DNA of 64,000 nucleotides from positions 1-64,000 of the forward strand of contig CAJQUW010006321.1 of assembly GCA_907163375.1 (NCBI GenBank). The letters run 5' to 3'. Source of the DNA: Prostheceraeus crozeri. Its lineage: Eukaryota > Platyhelminthes > Polycladida > Euryleptidae. The notes under the pieces were generated by a model. The model had not been told where the DNA came from. It saw nothing but the letters and a program-made list of their open reading frames with translations, and made no database searches. Both the position numbers and the translations under genes were made by a program. Shown piece after piece: positions 33,601-48,600 of the stretch; position 1 is the stretch's first letter, and each line of letters begins with the position of its first letter.

Positions 33601-36600
33601 ATATAAATTAAATATATACTTTGAGCAACTGAAGAATTTTTCATTGATATCCTTCATGGAAGTGGAATAAATGTTCGGCAAAGCCATTTTCCCCAGCTTT
33701 CGGATATGAAATGATAGAATTCATTGCTCTTATCATCATATTATTATTATTATATCCTTTTTGAAATGCAGACTTTTGTTCGATGTCAGATGACAAAGCA
33801 AAGTCTATGTTCAACGAGTATTTAAAAAAAATCTTTAGACGTTTTGTAATGAAGTCAGATAAGCATTCATCAAGAAGAGCATCGGCTTACTTCGTATAAT
33901 ATTAAGCTTGTCAACAACGCTTATACGAAACATTTTGGATACATAAATGTGCACTTTACACAAAAAACCTCTGATAAGCAATGAAACTATTCGAAAAAGT
34001 CTTCTAATGATTACGTATACATCCGATGATCGAATGCATCAAGTAAGTGTTATAGAATAATAGATCCTAAATGGGTCAATCCGCTCGGTCAGTCAAATTC
34101 CCCACTAACGAGCGTGACTGAGTCTGCTGCATCAATGCAGCCGATACGCAAAAAATGAAAATCGCCACTTTACTGCTGGACGAATAGCATCCCTGCCATT
34201 CATGTTGACTATGAATGACAGAAAACATTACTTCCTATGCTGCTGGCTACGAGTTTGAAACGGGACTGAACGCGCAGATTGATTCAGACATGATTAACAG
34301 CTTTAATACATTTAATGATAAGTTGCACATTTTCGCAATCAAATTACACTGTAAGTCTTGAATATATGGATTTCAAAATTCCTCTGAGCATTGAGTGGCT
34401 CGAAAACTTTAAGGCATGCAGTAAAGTCCTCATCAGGAACGTACGAATGCCTCAGTATGGTTCAGTTTTCAAGTAATCCGAGGAGGGGTAAAAAGTAAAT
34501 CATCGAACTAACTTATTACTGCAGCATGCGCTTGTGTGTACACTAACGTGTTTGTACACTAGATCTCATTTTCGCTTCAAATCGCTTCTTTTATTACTAC
34601 CGTATAAATCAAAAGACACGATTTTTAGCAATTGTCACTGTTGCATACCGACAGACTTCTTTAGTATCACTTTCAACAGATCAACGTAAAATCGCAACCG
34701 CACTGTGTTTATAAAACAAATAACATATTGCAGAAAACTGCCATGTGTGTCTGCGATGGACTCAAGAAATCGACTAGCATTTTGATTATTTTTACAATTA
34801 TGACAAAACTCATTGTCGGTAATCAATTTGAAAGCATAGCCATTAGCAACACGCGAAGAAGCTTTGACTCCACGTCACTCACTCATCACTCTACAGCGCA
34901 GATTTTGTCTGGACCATTTGCCATCTGCGTGACCCCTCGACATACTTGCCATCAATAAATGCGCTGAGAGTTCTTTCTTTTTTTGTTTTAAAGTTTCGAT
35001 TTCATGGAAGAAGTTCAATACTGAAATCCTAGCTTCATAAAAGGATACAAATAAAATAAATTGACCATTAAGCGCAATTAGACACAAAAAGATAGAAAAA
35101 GAGGAGCACGATTGGGATATACCACCTTGTAAAACCAATACTCATGCCAGATTTCCAGAAACCTTTATTCACAAATGCAAGGAAAAACTAAAATGAAAAG
35201 TTGTATCCTCATGCTAAAGCTAAAGACTTGACATCCAAAATTCCATCAATTTAGAGTTAATAATTGTTAAATCGAAAATAAAATCACATGCGACTTATGA
35301 CGACTTATTCATTTAATTGTTTCTGGATAAGCTCACACCAACGGCTCGAGATAAGTGATGCATACATTCATAGCATACTTTTCCTGCAGTTAAAATCTCG
35401 TTAGGCAATATCAAAACAGCGAAGTACGAGGATTCGGGCAGGCGCCATGTGCTTTCACTTGATAACAAAAATACAAAATATTTCTGAACTTCCATCTTTC
35501 AATTTTGAATTGAAGAACATTCGCTCATTTCAGTCTTAACCAAACTAGTTACGAAATACCGAATCACATTTGAATTTTTGTAGTAAAAAATTCGCCACCT
35601 AAGCCGCCCGTCCAGCGTTTTGGTGACTTTGTAACGTTGTCTTGGTTGATGAAGCCATGTAATTGGATTACGCAGATTCAATTGAGAACTTATGTCATAC
35701 TGTCGCACGTCGATAGCTCAATAAGTGGTTTAAATCCATCATGACACGCGCAGTCATTTTTCTTCTGTTTCTTATCATTTCCAAGGTCTGAATATTACTA
35801 CATTTTTTGCGAACATTTCATTTTGTATGATAGCTCTCAGTGAAACTCATCGATTCTCCACATGAGCGAAGCATTATAAATATCGATGTAAGAATCACAT
35901 CATGATCATCTGCTACACCACAGACATCAAATGTAGTGTCAAAAGTCAAATGCTATGTAGTTCTGACTTATTAAATTATATTAATGACACATTTCACCAG
36001 TCATTTGTGTATTAGATAACTACCTCTATGCAGGAGATATGTGCTGAGAATCGACGAGAAGCGGGGCGGAGTCGAATGTCTATGCCAGTGTTTCTCAACC
36101 CCCGGTCCACAAGACACGTCAGTTTAGTCCGCGAAGTTGATGTGAAATAAAGGTCGCTTTTGGTATAAAACGATTTATCAATAGCGGATTTGGTCCAAAT
36201 ACGTCTTCCACTATCTTTGATTCTTTGATTTGGCTTATAAATGCGATGACGCTGTCTCAGAGTCGAAGAAGTATTCTTCAATGTGACTAGCATAGAGGGC
36301 ATCTACAGATTACGTGCCTTCATATGCGGCTACGCTGACACAGTTATATGTGTTAATGATAGCGCCACTTTACTGCAAATTACGAGCGCACGATTCAGTC
36401 AGCGTCAGCTATCCACCACTGGGGTGACACACTCTGTTAATCGACTTTCACGGTTATTTAAAGAATGCGTTATTCCAATTTGTTCGCTCAGCTGACGCGC
36501 TGCTCTACTGTATACTGTTATTGTATAGGCTAAATAATTTCTTTTTGCTTTTCTAGATGTTTCGTGATTACTAGTAACATCTGACTCGCGACCATCCTTA

Positions 36601-39600
36601 ATATATGACTTACAGGACATCATCTGTAGAACCTGAATTTGAGACAAAAATGCTAAATGGTATTTCGGCGCGATTAAATAGACGCCGTTACGCATGACAG
36701 ATTCGCATTTATTTAAATAAGTCTTAGTCCACTTGGTTTACTTGGAGTGCCTAAGCTTGGGTAGTCCGTGATAAGCAAGATGAGAAACACTGGTCTATGA
36801 GCATGTATCTTCTAATCATTTGAATTCCTTACATATCTGCAACTTGTCTCTCTCCTATATGAGCACATTTGAAGAAACTTAGACCTATAGAATGCCGTTT
36901 CATAGATACATTGGAATGGTCACATTTTGAATGAGAATCTTCCGCATTCATGCCCATGATTTCGTTTTACTTCATGCATAAATGAATCTTATCCAACTCA
37001 TTTTGTATCATGAAGTAACTGCTCAGTGCACTAAACCAGTTTGACTTCGTACATAGCAATTATAAAAGAGAGTCAAATTCAAGTTCAAAAGTCATAAGTT
37101 TTAAAATCTGCCAACCTAGGTGATTTCAAATTTTGAATTGCTATCTACAGTACGAAGATGAGGAAGTTATAGCAAATGAATACCCCACTATAAAGTTCAC
37201 ACGCTAAGTATGCTGCAGAGAAAATTTTGTGTGATTCGGAGCAACAGTTTAGAAGTTCATGAGGGGGAAGCGGGTGATGCCGCCTCCAGGGATTTCGATT
37301 CGATGGGCCGTTCGTAAAACCACCTGTCAAAATTTTAAAACATGATCTCCATGATCGCGCATTCTGGACGGAGTCAAAGTAGAAAAATCTTTTCATCTGG
37401 AAATAGTCCGTTTTCAACATGAAAACATACGAGCATGAAAATCAATCCTTCACGAGTAGAAAGACCATTAAATTTTCTGAGTAGGCTACTATTTTGAAGA
37501 ATACCTACTCGAAATCGGTGAAGTATGAAATGCAGTGTGCTATCGACTATCGCTATCGTTATCACCTAACGTGAGTGCGTTTACGACAACAAATTTCATA
37601 TGATAGGCTGTTTTCAATGAAACATGAATATTCTCAAATTTTACCGAAGATGTCATTGTTTATCCTCGTCAAAATTATTGAGAAGTAAGGAGTAAGGATA
37701 AATAAAAACAAAGGAATCAGCTCAGCAGTGATTTTTCTAAGTTCTTACAAACAACAGTTACACAGGAAGAAGTAAAACCTAATTTTGCAACGTTGCTTGG
37801 TTTCGAAAATCGAATTTTCGTTGTCCTTATTCGATCAACAATCAAAGTCGGGACTCGAGACGGAAATAAAGAATTTCGCGCATTCATGCACGAATGTTTT
37901 ATATTAGACTTTATGTCAACTCCATTTGACTTGAAGCAGAGCCCATTTGATCACATAAACACAATTCCTTAAAATCAAGTTTTAGCACAATACTTAATTC
38001 GAATTTTCAAATACAAAGCCTCTGCCGATGGAGTCCATCGAACTTTCCGAATAAGATAATGAATCGTTTCAGTTCAGTCACAATACAATTTTTTCACTAA
38101 TAAATTGGATATTCTCAACACAGCTTACTTACGTGGACGACACAGGACATGTCTTATCATGCTTGAACGTTCAATGGAATTAGACCAATATAGTATGCAC
38201 ATCGAGCATGACAAAGTAATTGCCCTACGGAATGCATGCATGATTTTGATTTACCACGCTAATAGCCACCTGTTAAAAAAGCATCGTATATTGCAAGTGA
38301 TTGAAAATTAAGACGATAGAGAAGTGCTTTAATAAAAGCTATTACAATAAATAAAAGTTTGATGTTACGGTTGTTATGGTGACAAAAATGACCACCAAAC
38401 ACAGATGCATAGCGCGAAGGCACTTGATCGGTGAGAGGTGGAATGAAAAAGCAAAACATTGCTGCTTTAGGCCATGTTATTACAGACACTGCAAGTCCAG
38501 CAATATCTTTTGATTACGAAAAATATCTTCCAGGATGAATTGTCAATCAAATGACATGAAATCTGCCATTACTAAATGTGATTATATGGAAGCAACATGA
38601 GGCATGTAAAAAGCTTGAAAGCAGATCGATAAATTTACAATTGAAAGGCGGTGATACATGTGATGGCAACACCTAAAATTTTTGATGATTTATATAATAA
38701 ATTTTTAATGATAGTTGCAGCAACCTAACAATATTGACACCCACCTGAACAAGGACCTAATTCTAAGCATGGAGGCGCCAAAAGCAAATCTAGTTGGCAA
38801 ATCATCTAAACATTTAGCAGCTTTATCGCTGACTTGTGATCTTGCTTCTCAGCTGCAGTTGCTCTGTTTAGTTCAGCGTGTTAGAATGGTTGGCAGCGGT
38901 CAAATCAAAGTTCCACGCAGAAAATTTTGAGACTTCTGCCACCCTCTGAAATTTCGTCCAGTACAACTCAGCATATTCTTTACGCAAGCAACGCATTTTC
39001 AGTTAACGACTTCTAAGTCAAGATTTCACTGATTTCTGACATATTGATCTTAAAAGATCGATACTACGGAGAGGCAAAAAGTCACTCTCGTGTTTCATTT
39101 TACTACAGGAATATTTCGAAGTTCTAAGTCACTTGATAGCAACCACACGCATGTCTGCACGCAAGTCTATCTATCAGGCGAGTGGTCAAGAGTAAGAAGT
39201 TGTTAAGACATTGTTTTTGTGGTGAAACGACGATCTTATTCAATAGAACACTGGAAGTCGTCGATTGAGGATAGCAGAATTTTGCGGATAAAGTGGTTAG
39301 GTGTGATTTTACTTTCAATATCACGCAAAGAACGCTGAAACTTTGTTGATAAGACCTCTCGTCCTATTGTGAGACAAAATGCCGGAGAGAAAGGTCAATT
39401 TCTTGACCGAGCAAAAATACTTGAAGGCAGACATTTGACAGTCACTGCAAATAATGTTTTGATGCTAACCAGTTATTGGAGACAGCCGCATGATGCAGAC
39501 ACAGGCCTCTGGTCGAGAGTGTACATTATAAGCGTCATCTGCGACAGTATGACCATTGTGAAGCTATGATTTAAGGCATCACCCACAACGGGGTGATTCA

Positions 39601-42600
39601 TACATGCATAATGCTTTGAGCAACTAATTTATTTTACATACAATCAGCATCATGAATTTCGTCTGCCATTTAATACTTTAAGGAAGAATATACGTAGCTT
39701 ACTACAGGCGAAGAGACATTAGGTCAGATCGAAATATTAAACTGATGACATAAATTGAAACAGATAGATTGCATCATGCGGTTGACTGCACTAATAACAT
39801 ACACATTAGTCCGTCAATATCGAGGATTGACTTTTTAAATCATAACTTGAAAGAAGAGGACGAATTTGGACACAAAAGGAGTCGCTCAGCAGCAGTTGAC
39901 AGGTAAAGAAGAAAAGAGAAGAACCATGGGGATCTTATAGAAGAATATAAGAATAATTAAGTAATCTTAGGTAGAATAGGGATCTAATAGAGACTACTTA
40001 TCAGAAGATTGAAAAGAAGATAGCATAGGGAATGATAGAAGGAAGAACATTTGACTTAAGAAAGCGCGAATTATCTTTAGTGATTAACCATTACTCATTC
40101 GATACCACTTTGAATACTTTTTCATATTTCATAAGCTTAGTGTTGCCCGTGATGCGCTATTACGTTGCTGACTGCTGTTGATTGATATATTACATTGTCA
40201 TAATTCTGAGATATTGGCATTCCATTATGAGCGGATATCTGAACGTTTGTTGGATCTGATCTGCTGATCAGTAATGGACTAATTCCGTCCTGCAGTTTCA
40301 ATTGAGATCGACTTATTAAGTTGTAAACATTTAATCTAGGAATCACATTATACGTGACTATAGCATTAATCAATTAAATAGCAAATGGTGATGCAGTTTA
40401 CTCGACAAACGCAACGTAGTTGTCACTTAGACAGAACTTAAACTCTTGAAATACGAGACACTGTGACGATAACCATTAGCGATTCGGTTACACCAAAATC
40501 TCCAAATGGCAGATTAACTCAAAATGGCATTATATAATTGACACTACTTCAAGCATACAAAGAAAATAAACAATCACAAACATAATTGGGATATTGAGAC
40601 GCTGCGAAATCAATTATACTCACTGCTTCCAGCTGCAATATAGACAATATAAACATTAGATTAGTAAAGGTGTAAACAAGTCTTCAACTCCATCTCATAT
40701 CCACTGAGTTTATACCGCCACATTATCAAAACTGGCGACATGAGACGTCTATTTTTGATGGTGGACGGGCTATCGTTGGAAAACTGATGCTATAACTGGC
40801 GATGTAGTCTACGTTCTAACACTTCAAACACTAATAAGAAAATCCAGATCAGGCACATGTAACAATGCTCGAAACATGACATGAATTCGGTTCGCAACTC
40901 CTGTATAGGAAGGAGTTGCAACGTCCAGCAGGGTTCCCCGTCAGGTGAGCGGTAACTTTACTTCACTCATCATATACCAGTACCGTAAAAATCAACTTCA
41001 TTCGAGTCCACTACCACGATAAGAATAAAATCATTTTAAAAAACTTCACGCAAAGTGGCTGACAACTAGATCATCACAGCCAATTAGTTAAGAGATATAA
41101 TACTTCAGCTATCTAACACATATTTGATATCTCACCGTCGAAATTCGGTTCATCACCAATTGGTGGAATGAACTCGACACCTCCACCTGCAGGTTCCAGA
41201 AGAAAATCTGAAGTTTCAGCAAAATAGTAGGAGCTCTAGTAGCCATTTCAAGTTCAAAAGGACCTTCGTCACAGCAAATTATGAACGATTTGAATTGATC
41301 ATTGCTAAAACCATCATCAGTTGATTGATTGATGCGATCAAAAATTATCACAACATGATAAGGATATTGAAAACCGGTGAAGTTCCGTGAATCCGTTAAA
41401 CTGATAATATACCTACTACGAAAATATTAGGCCTATTTGGAATATTTAAATAACTACTTCATTTAACAAAATATGAAGCCCGTTTATCTGTAGCCATAAG
41501 AAACGGTTGTTGACGGTTCAGGTTTCGCGCCAGATGTAACGACCTGAAACTAACTCAACTTGTTGGGAATTAAGTTACATGCACGATGTGTTATGTATCT
41601 GTAGTTGTTGTACGACCTGAATTTTTATGGATGCTATTCGCTCTGCCATGCTTTGTTGCATTTTTGACACTATTTATGATAGCGTAGTCGTGGTTTGCTA
41701 ATACTTGATTAAAAGACCTGTTAATATAGGGAAATAGAAAATATTTCGCGATTTAATTGCGAAAAGTTGTTGAGTGGAATTCCCGGTTTGCAGCAAATAC
41801 AAAATGTAATAAAGGAAAACGCAATAAGATCCGAGAACGGGTAGCATAGCCGACTCTTCACAATGAAATGATCTGTAGTGTTTTCGACTTTCTTCAACTA
41901 GTTATGGTATTACAAAAAAGGATCCTGGATCTACCCTTTCCTGAATCATACAGAGTTCATAATCTACCGTGGCATCAGAATTTTTGCTAGTCATGAAAGT
42001 CAATTATATACTTACTACATTTCAAAAATAATTTTAATAGTTACTATCCAATTCTACATCAAACGATTTATTCAACTAAACACTTAATTGTGACATAATC
42101 ATTTCATCACAAACTTTCTCATTCATTTGAATTTCGGATCGAGTTCACCATCATGCCCGAAAATCATTTTGTAAAATTTATCATTGAACAAATCGTTCCT
42201 GAGAATCTCCGCAGTGTTCAATTTCAAACCAAACCGAATTTTTTTAATTTGATTATCGACATTCTAGCTACTGCTGTCAGTGATAAGAAAATGACTCTGG
42301 TCTAAAAAAGACAATTATGAAGGCAAGCTGCATTCATTTTTATTTTACATAATCAAAATTTTCCTACGCATCTGAAATAGGTGAAAACTCGGTATAATTT
42401 TCTTGCAACTCAAGAATTTATGAAGCCATTTACAACTTTTCCAAGTATTAAGCAATCGTTTGATAAAAAGCGCATCACGGTGTCCCCGAACAAGGTTGAA
42501 CCCTCAAAAAATTGTACACAACTTTTGTCAACGGTTTTAGGGACAGTTTTGCATCCTGTTTAAAGTTATGTAATTTTTAAAATATTCTATTGAGGGCTTT

Positions 42601-45600
42601 TCGAGAAAAATCGATTTTTCGAAATTAAACTTCCATATATGGAAGGTAGATGTGAAATAAACGCTAATTTACACATCTGTCATTGTATAAATCAGATTTC
42701 ATCTTTTCTAAGGTTATTGGAACCATTTTATATAAATTTTGCAAAAAAGTAAGCTATCACTGAGGTTTCTAGTTTGAAATTCAAATTCAACTTCCATATA
42801 TGGAAAGTAAATATGAAATGAACATTATTTCATGTACCTGACATTGTATCAGCATATTTTCATACTTTGTAAGTTAAATGAAGCCGGTTGTTCTTAACCA
42901 TATATGCATGAAAAATAAAATCAATCACAGAGGCATAACATTTGAAACTTATATCCAACTTCCATATACGGAAAGTACAATTATCAATTGATTATCAGCT
43001 GTCATTTCTCAAATCTTCACCGTGGTTAATGAATCAAATTTTCACCGCAGATATAATTGCATATAGTCTCAATGAGTAACGATCTAAAAAGACTAATTAT
43101 TTTGGAAAACATGAACAAGTTGTATTGACAGGCATTTTTAAAAAGAAAGATGCGGTTTACTTTGTTGAATGTTATTACAGATTCTGACTATTGTATGCCA
43201 CAATTGCTTTTAAAAGACTGTCCCCGAAATTTGGATGAGCATTTGCTACCTCGTAATTTTGCCATTTTTCAGAAAAGTCATGGTGCACGCTTTCAAATGC
43301 CTGTTCGCTGACTGGACCCAAAGAGCAATTCATTTGAAGGCAATACTCCTTCACATGATACATGATTGCATGTATTTTTGGGGTAATGGTGACATCCGAC
43401 GACAGAATATTTTAGATATGATGGACAGAGATTTTAGTCCATTTGTTCTAGCTGTCTCACATACGTAGCAGTCACAAATTCCACCTTGGGATCGCGTTTG
43501 TGTACGCAGAGATTTCAAAGTAGAATGGTCGAATAGTTCAATCTTTCTTACAAAAATTCCTCTTTTGTATTTGTTAAGCGCCAACAAACATGTACCACAA
43601 ATAACTCGAGGTAAACGATGGTCAGAATAAAAATCAAGTCCATCTATGAATGCTCCTGAATAGCTTGATGGTGTTCCTCCGTAAGTTTCCTAACAGTCGA
43701 TGACTTTTTGAAGCACAAAATACAGACAATGTCTCGAGATTCATCATGCGATCTTGCGTGATGCGGCATTGCAACAAAATGAGACGCACATACAATGGTC
43801 ATATTTTCAAATCATGCATACGTCACAAAAGAGAACGAGTATTCAAAAATTCCATAGATATTGAAAGAGTGTTAACAGGATACAGACGAGAAGCCGTTGA
43901 AAGAAAATGCTGAATCGAACACAATTTGTTTGAGAGAATCTTTTACGCATACTATTCATTAACCACGGTGAAGATTTGAGAAAGGACATTTGACAACAAC
44001 TAATAATGGTGCGATGCTGACTGAATGACAGCTGATAATCAATTGATAATTGTACTTTCCGTATATGGAAGTTGGATATAAGTTTCAAATGTTATGCCTC
44101 TGTGATTGATTTTATTTTTCATGCATATATGGTTAAGAACAACCGGCTTCATTTAACTTACAAAGTATGAAAATATGCTGATACAATGTCAGGTACATGA
44201 AATAATGTTCATTTCATATTTACTTTCCATATATGGAAGTTGAATTTGAATTTCAAACTAGAAACCTCAGTGATAGCTTACTTTTTTGCAAAATTTATAT
44301 AAAATGGTTCCAATAACCTTAGAAAAGATGAAATCTGATTTATACAATGACAGATGTGTAAATTAGCGTTTATTTCACATCTACCTTCCATATATGGAAG
44401 TTTAATTTCGAAAAATCGATTTTTCTCGAAAAGCCCTCAATAGAATATTTTAAAAATTACATAACTTTAAACAGGATGCAAAACTGTCCCTAAAACCGTT
44501 GACAAAAGTTGTGTACAATTTTTTGAGGGTTCAACCTTGTTCGGGGGCACCGTGGCATGTATCTCGATCACTTGTAGAAAACAAAAATAGTAAATAAACA
44601 TTTTTCATATTCATACACAGAAGCACATAGGGCGAGGGCCTTCGTGCGTGTGAGCGAGCTTCACGCTAGTCTGCTGAATATAAAGTATACCTTAGGTGAA
44701 TCCAGATCTTCCGGACCCAGAGCGCAAGCTACCGTAATACCACGATGTCGTTGCTTTAACTCTCAATTTATGATTCAATGCCCACAACTACTAGTGACCA
44801 AGTAAAATTCATCAATGTGTTTGAACTGATTGTTTTTATGCATCTACGAGCAATAGCGATCAGAATGAGTTCATAAATCCAGAGTTACAAGAAATTCTAC
44901 CAACATAATTAATTTGACGTAGAAAATCCACAGATCTCGATCAAACAATTCATCAATTGACCGAAAAATCATATAGCACCAATTTATAGATTTAAAGAAT
45001 TTTTAATTTTCTCAATTGTATCTCACTCCAATAAAATTAACAAGACGAACATAGCGGCGTAACTTTCTAAATTCTACAAGCCTCAAAATAGCCAATAAAA
45101 TAGACAGGAACAACAGTCAGACAGACAAATATCCTTAATAACTGAATACGACTGACTAAGCCTCATAGCCAAAGTCAATGAATACATGCTGCTGCCATGA
45201 AATTAATTGTCAATCCATTTCCGTAGCAATTACATACGTTTTCAACTGACTTCTAAGGGACAGTGATAAATGTCAAAATGAAAAAATGGTCATTCTTCAA
45301 GTTGAAATTCATCTTCAACATTGAAGATTTTTGAAAGTCGGTGCTATGCGCACATTTAAATTCGCATTTTGGTGCCGCTCTTATCACAATGGGTAGCTGA
45401 TGAGGTCAGTACAATGACTCTTGGTACACAATGAGCTAGAATGGAAGCGAACAGATGTTCCGATGGTTGATGTAGGCGAAGTTGATGCAAAAATGAATGG
45501 GTGAACTTTGCCGACGCGGTAACAATTCGATGACATGCACCAACTGCCGATTTATCCTATTCAAAGTCTATACATTCGAATACTACTGCATATTATAAGC

Positions 45601-48600
45601 CACACAGACTTTCAATTTTGAAGTGCGAGAAAATAGTGGACGCATGTAAGAGCGCCCTGGGTGGCTTCCTCGCTTATAATACCTGGGAGAGGTTGAAAAT
45701 CAAAGCAGGATTGAAACATTTCTCAATGAGACGACTTTTGTCCATGAATTATGCTAAACAAGAATTATGTGCATTGAACATCTTTATATAGTATATGAAG
45801 TCTGTAGTAAATCATTGAAATCCGACGGACTCTGTCACACTTTGAGGGCATCTGATCTTCGATGTGTCTCGTAAACTATTAATCATTTCATACTTAAGAA
45901 ATTACCAGTTGCATGAAGAAGAGAAGAAATTTACGATTATCACATGAGACAGGTCATCATTTCTATCCAGCGCATGGTAGCAACAAAGGAATCAAATTAA
46001 AAATAGTTCTAGGATTGAAATCTCATTCAACAATTTCAAATCTAGATGGAGACTAATAAAAATTACCAAAAAATCGCATAAAATAGCTTGCGAACTCAAA
46101 ATTTTACTATCCCAGAAAACATATTGCACTTCAGCTGCATATATGCAATATCCAATCAGCACAGCGTTCCCAGGTTCACTATCCCAGAAAATATATCGCA
46201 CTTCAGCTGCATCTATGCAAAATCCAATCAGCACAGCGTTCCCCTAATATAATGCAAAATCACGCAGCAAATATCAGTAGTACTAGATTATGAAATAAAA
46301 GCGATTTCTCCATCTCGACTACATATCAGATGAAAACGTTGTAAATCTCTATGGAAATGAAGTATATTATTGAAAATACACACAAAGTTGTTAAACCAGA
46401 GATAAAACTGAGGTCGCATCGCATACCTGCATGTTCCGGGCGAGGACCTGAAACGGGCAGGCCTTTTTAAACAGCAAATATATAAGCCAGATTTATCAGC
46501 GGCAGCCATTCACTCGTGGACGCGTGTAACATGGTCACGTTCCCCGTTCACGAACATAATACTTGGGGTCTATAGTGGAGAGTTGAGTGGAAAACACGAT
46601 CACACACTTACCGACTGGAGTATCTGCGATAGTCAATCATCGATTTAGTACAATGTTAAAAAATCAAGTGAATAGAAATGCAAGGTACTGGAGTCATCAT
46701 CTAGTGGAAGAGGCAAGCCACTTTGAACATGATATTGATTGATTTACTACTGCATCCCAAACCAATTTGTTTCATTCGCACGAAACAGTGGCACACTGTT
46801 TTCCGTTAAGGTGCTAATATTAGCATAACTAGAGAGACATAAAAACGTAGTATCAAAAGAAAGGATATTTTATAATAATCAGAATGAGATCATGACGCCT
46901 AACATAATGAAAATGTCTTCATTCACATGATGGAGTCAACTAAACAGTCGTGACAAAATAAAATGAATTTATAGATATTTCTCATAAAAAGCAGAACATT
47001 TATTTTTCACAGGACCACTATCTCTATGATTATTGCTTCCATAATAGTCTATGCTTTTCCTAAAATAATTTATTTATAAAACGAAGACAAGGTCAATAAT
47101 GAAATGTATTGAATGTAAAAAATATATAAAATGTTTTCCTAAAATATACCAGATTATTACAAACAATAGTTTTAGAATCGTATTTCAAAATCAATTATCT
47201 GACAAAATTTGTTTCCAGGGAAAATCTTGGTAGAGAGGGATTCTATCGCGGACATCTATGGTCCTAACAATCTGGCATACTTTATAACGGATAGAGGATG
47301 GCTATACGATTCTCTGACATAGCTCGTGAAATTATTTGATACAGCCCTCGGGAGTCATTTTTGTAGAAATTGGTCGCGGAGTACCACAAGTAGTCAGTAG
47401 TGGAACAGCTGAGCTACAGGAAGCAACCTAGAATATACAACCACCGCAACATGGTCTAAGTTTACTTTTGAACATTCTTTTAAATACACTTCGATAATGT
47501 GTAAAGAAGCCTTGGCATAATTTTGATGTAATATCTGGGAGTGGTCACGTATTGAGTTGCAAACAGTCAAACGTAAACGGACTTGTATATATTTTATATT
47601 TTACTATTATTTGCAGATCAAGACTTGACCATTTCTGAAAATAACTCGCACCTTACACTTAGATGAACAGACGGCGGTCCTTGGGGCTAATTGTGTACTA
47701 TGACACTTGTATAACTTCTTTGCATGACGGTGATATTTAAATTCCACCTGGTCTCATGCTTGGTAGGCCGGGTTGGGCTGGCGGCCGTTCATCGTAGACT
47801 ACGACATCACTCCACGTTAGACATTGCATGAAGATATTGACGCTATACTAGCTATATTAATGGCATGAAATGTGCATACCCAAACGGATCGTCGGATTCA
47901 CACGTCTTTTGCTCTAGAATTGCAACAAGACGGTTTCAACTTCGAATTACAAACGATTCAGTAGATCTTGAAAATTTCATGAATTTATGCAGTCAATGAA
48001 AAAATCCGAATCAATTTTTTTCACAAAAGAATGTAAGCAAAAAAGAACTTCATCTATTCTTTTCTCATACGAACTATTTATCATTGTTCTCGATTTTTTC
48101 CAGCACATGAACAAGTTGAATGATCTGAGATGCTTGTCAATTATTTCCATCATGAAAGTGGATCGGACGTTTGGTTGGAATTCTAAAACATGAAAATTCT
48201 ACATAGAAATAGTCCACTGAGGCATTACATTCTACATTACATCCAACCACTTGTAGTCAACGATACGTCATGTAAAACCAAACGGCCTCTCTCCTTCCTC
48301 ATACAGATGATCGCCTGATCGTTCTCACACTTGTTTGAAATGTTATTGAAGATTGATTCAGTTTATAAGTTAAAATAATTCCGATGTTTGAGTGTCTATG
48401 ACAGTCAAACTAGCGCGGGCAGAGGCAATTGCTTTGTGCGAATATAAAAAATGAGCTATAGGTACAGTAGAATATCATGTTCATTGATGGGCTGCAATCT
48501 GCCTTAACAGAGATGCGATTTACATTTAACCAACCATACGACAGATACATGAAGACTTATTATTCAATTGTTTACAACAACAGCACTGGAGTGACACAAT

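Larger units (their letters stand above)
42476..44554 (-). mobile_element. Chapaev-like (CMC superfamily) element with ~0.56-0.60-kb inverted arms, 2.08 kb
   Basis: The ends CACGGTGTCCCCGAACAAGG and, reverse complemented, CACGGTGCCCCCGAACAAGG match at 19 of 20 bases. The 4-bp duplication GCAT lies at 42472-42475 and 44555-44558. CAC termini plus a 4-bp duplication fit Chapaev. The arms (42476-43033 and 43955-44554) are reverse complements at very high identity, the right one carrying about 45 extra bases near its inner end. The middle (43034-43954) holds an internally deleted transposase gene on the minus strand. Each arm carries three CTTCCATATATGGAAG-type palindromes. Confidence 0.8.

Noticed and set aside
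34728-34958. Signal-peptide-like hydrophobic start in a plus-strand frame
   Set aside because: The putative donor is weak, the Lys-rich start is atypical and no partner exon was recognised.
46430-46509. Promoter-like TATATAT with a GC-rich downstream exon-like segment on the minus strand
   Set aside because: The phase and sequence do not connect to pyruvate kinase, and nothing else supports a transcript start.
45633-46576. Possible repeat pair GTGGACGCRTGTAA at 45633 and 46517
   Set aside because: Similarity beyond the first 15 bases is weak and could be chance; no ends or duplications were found.
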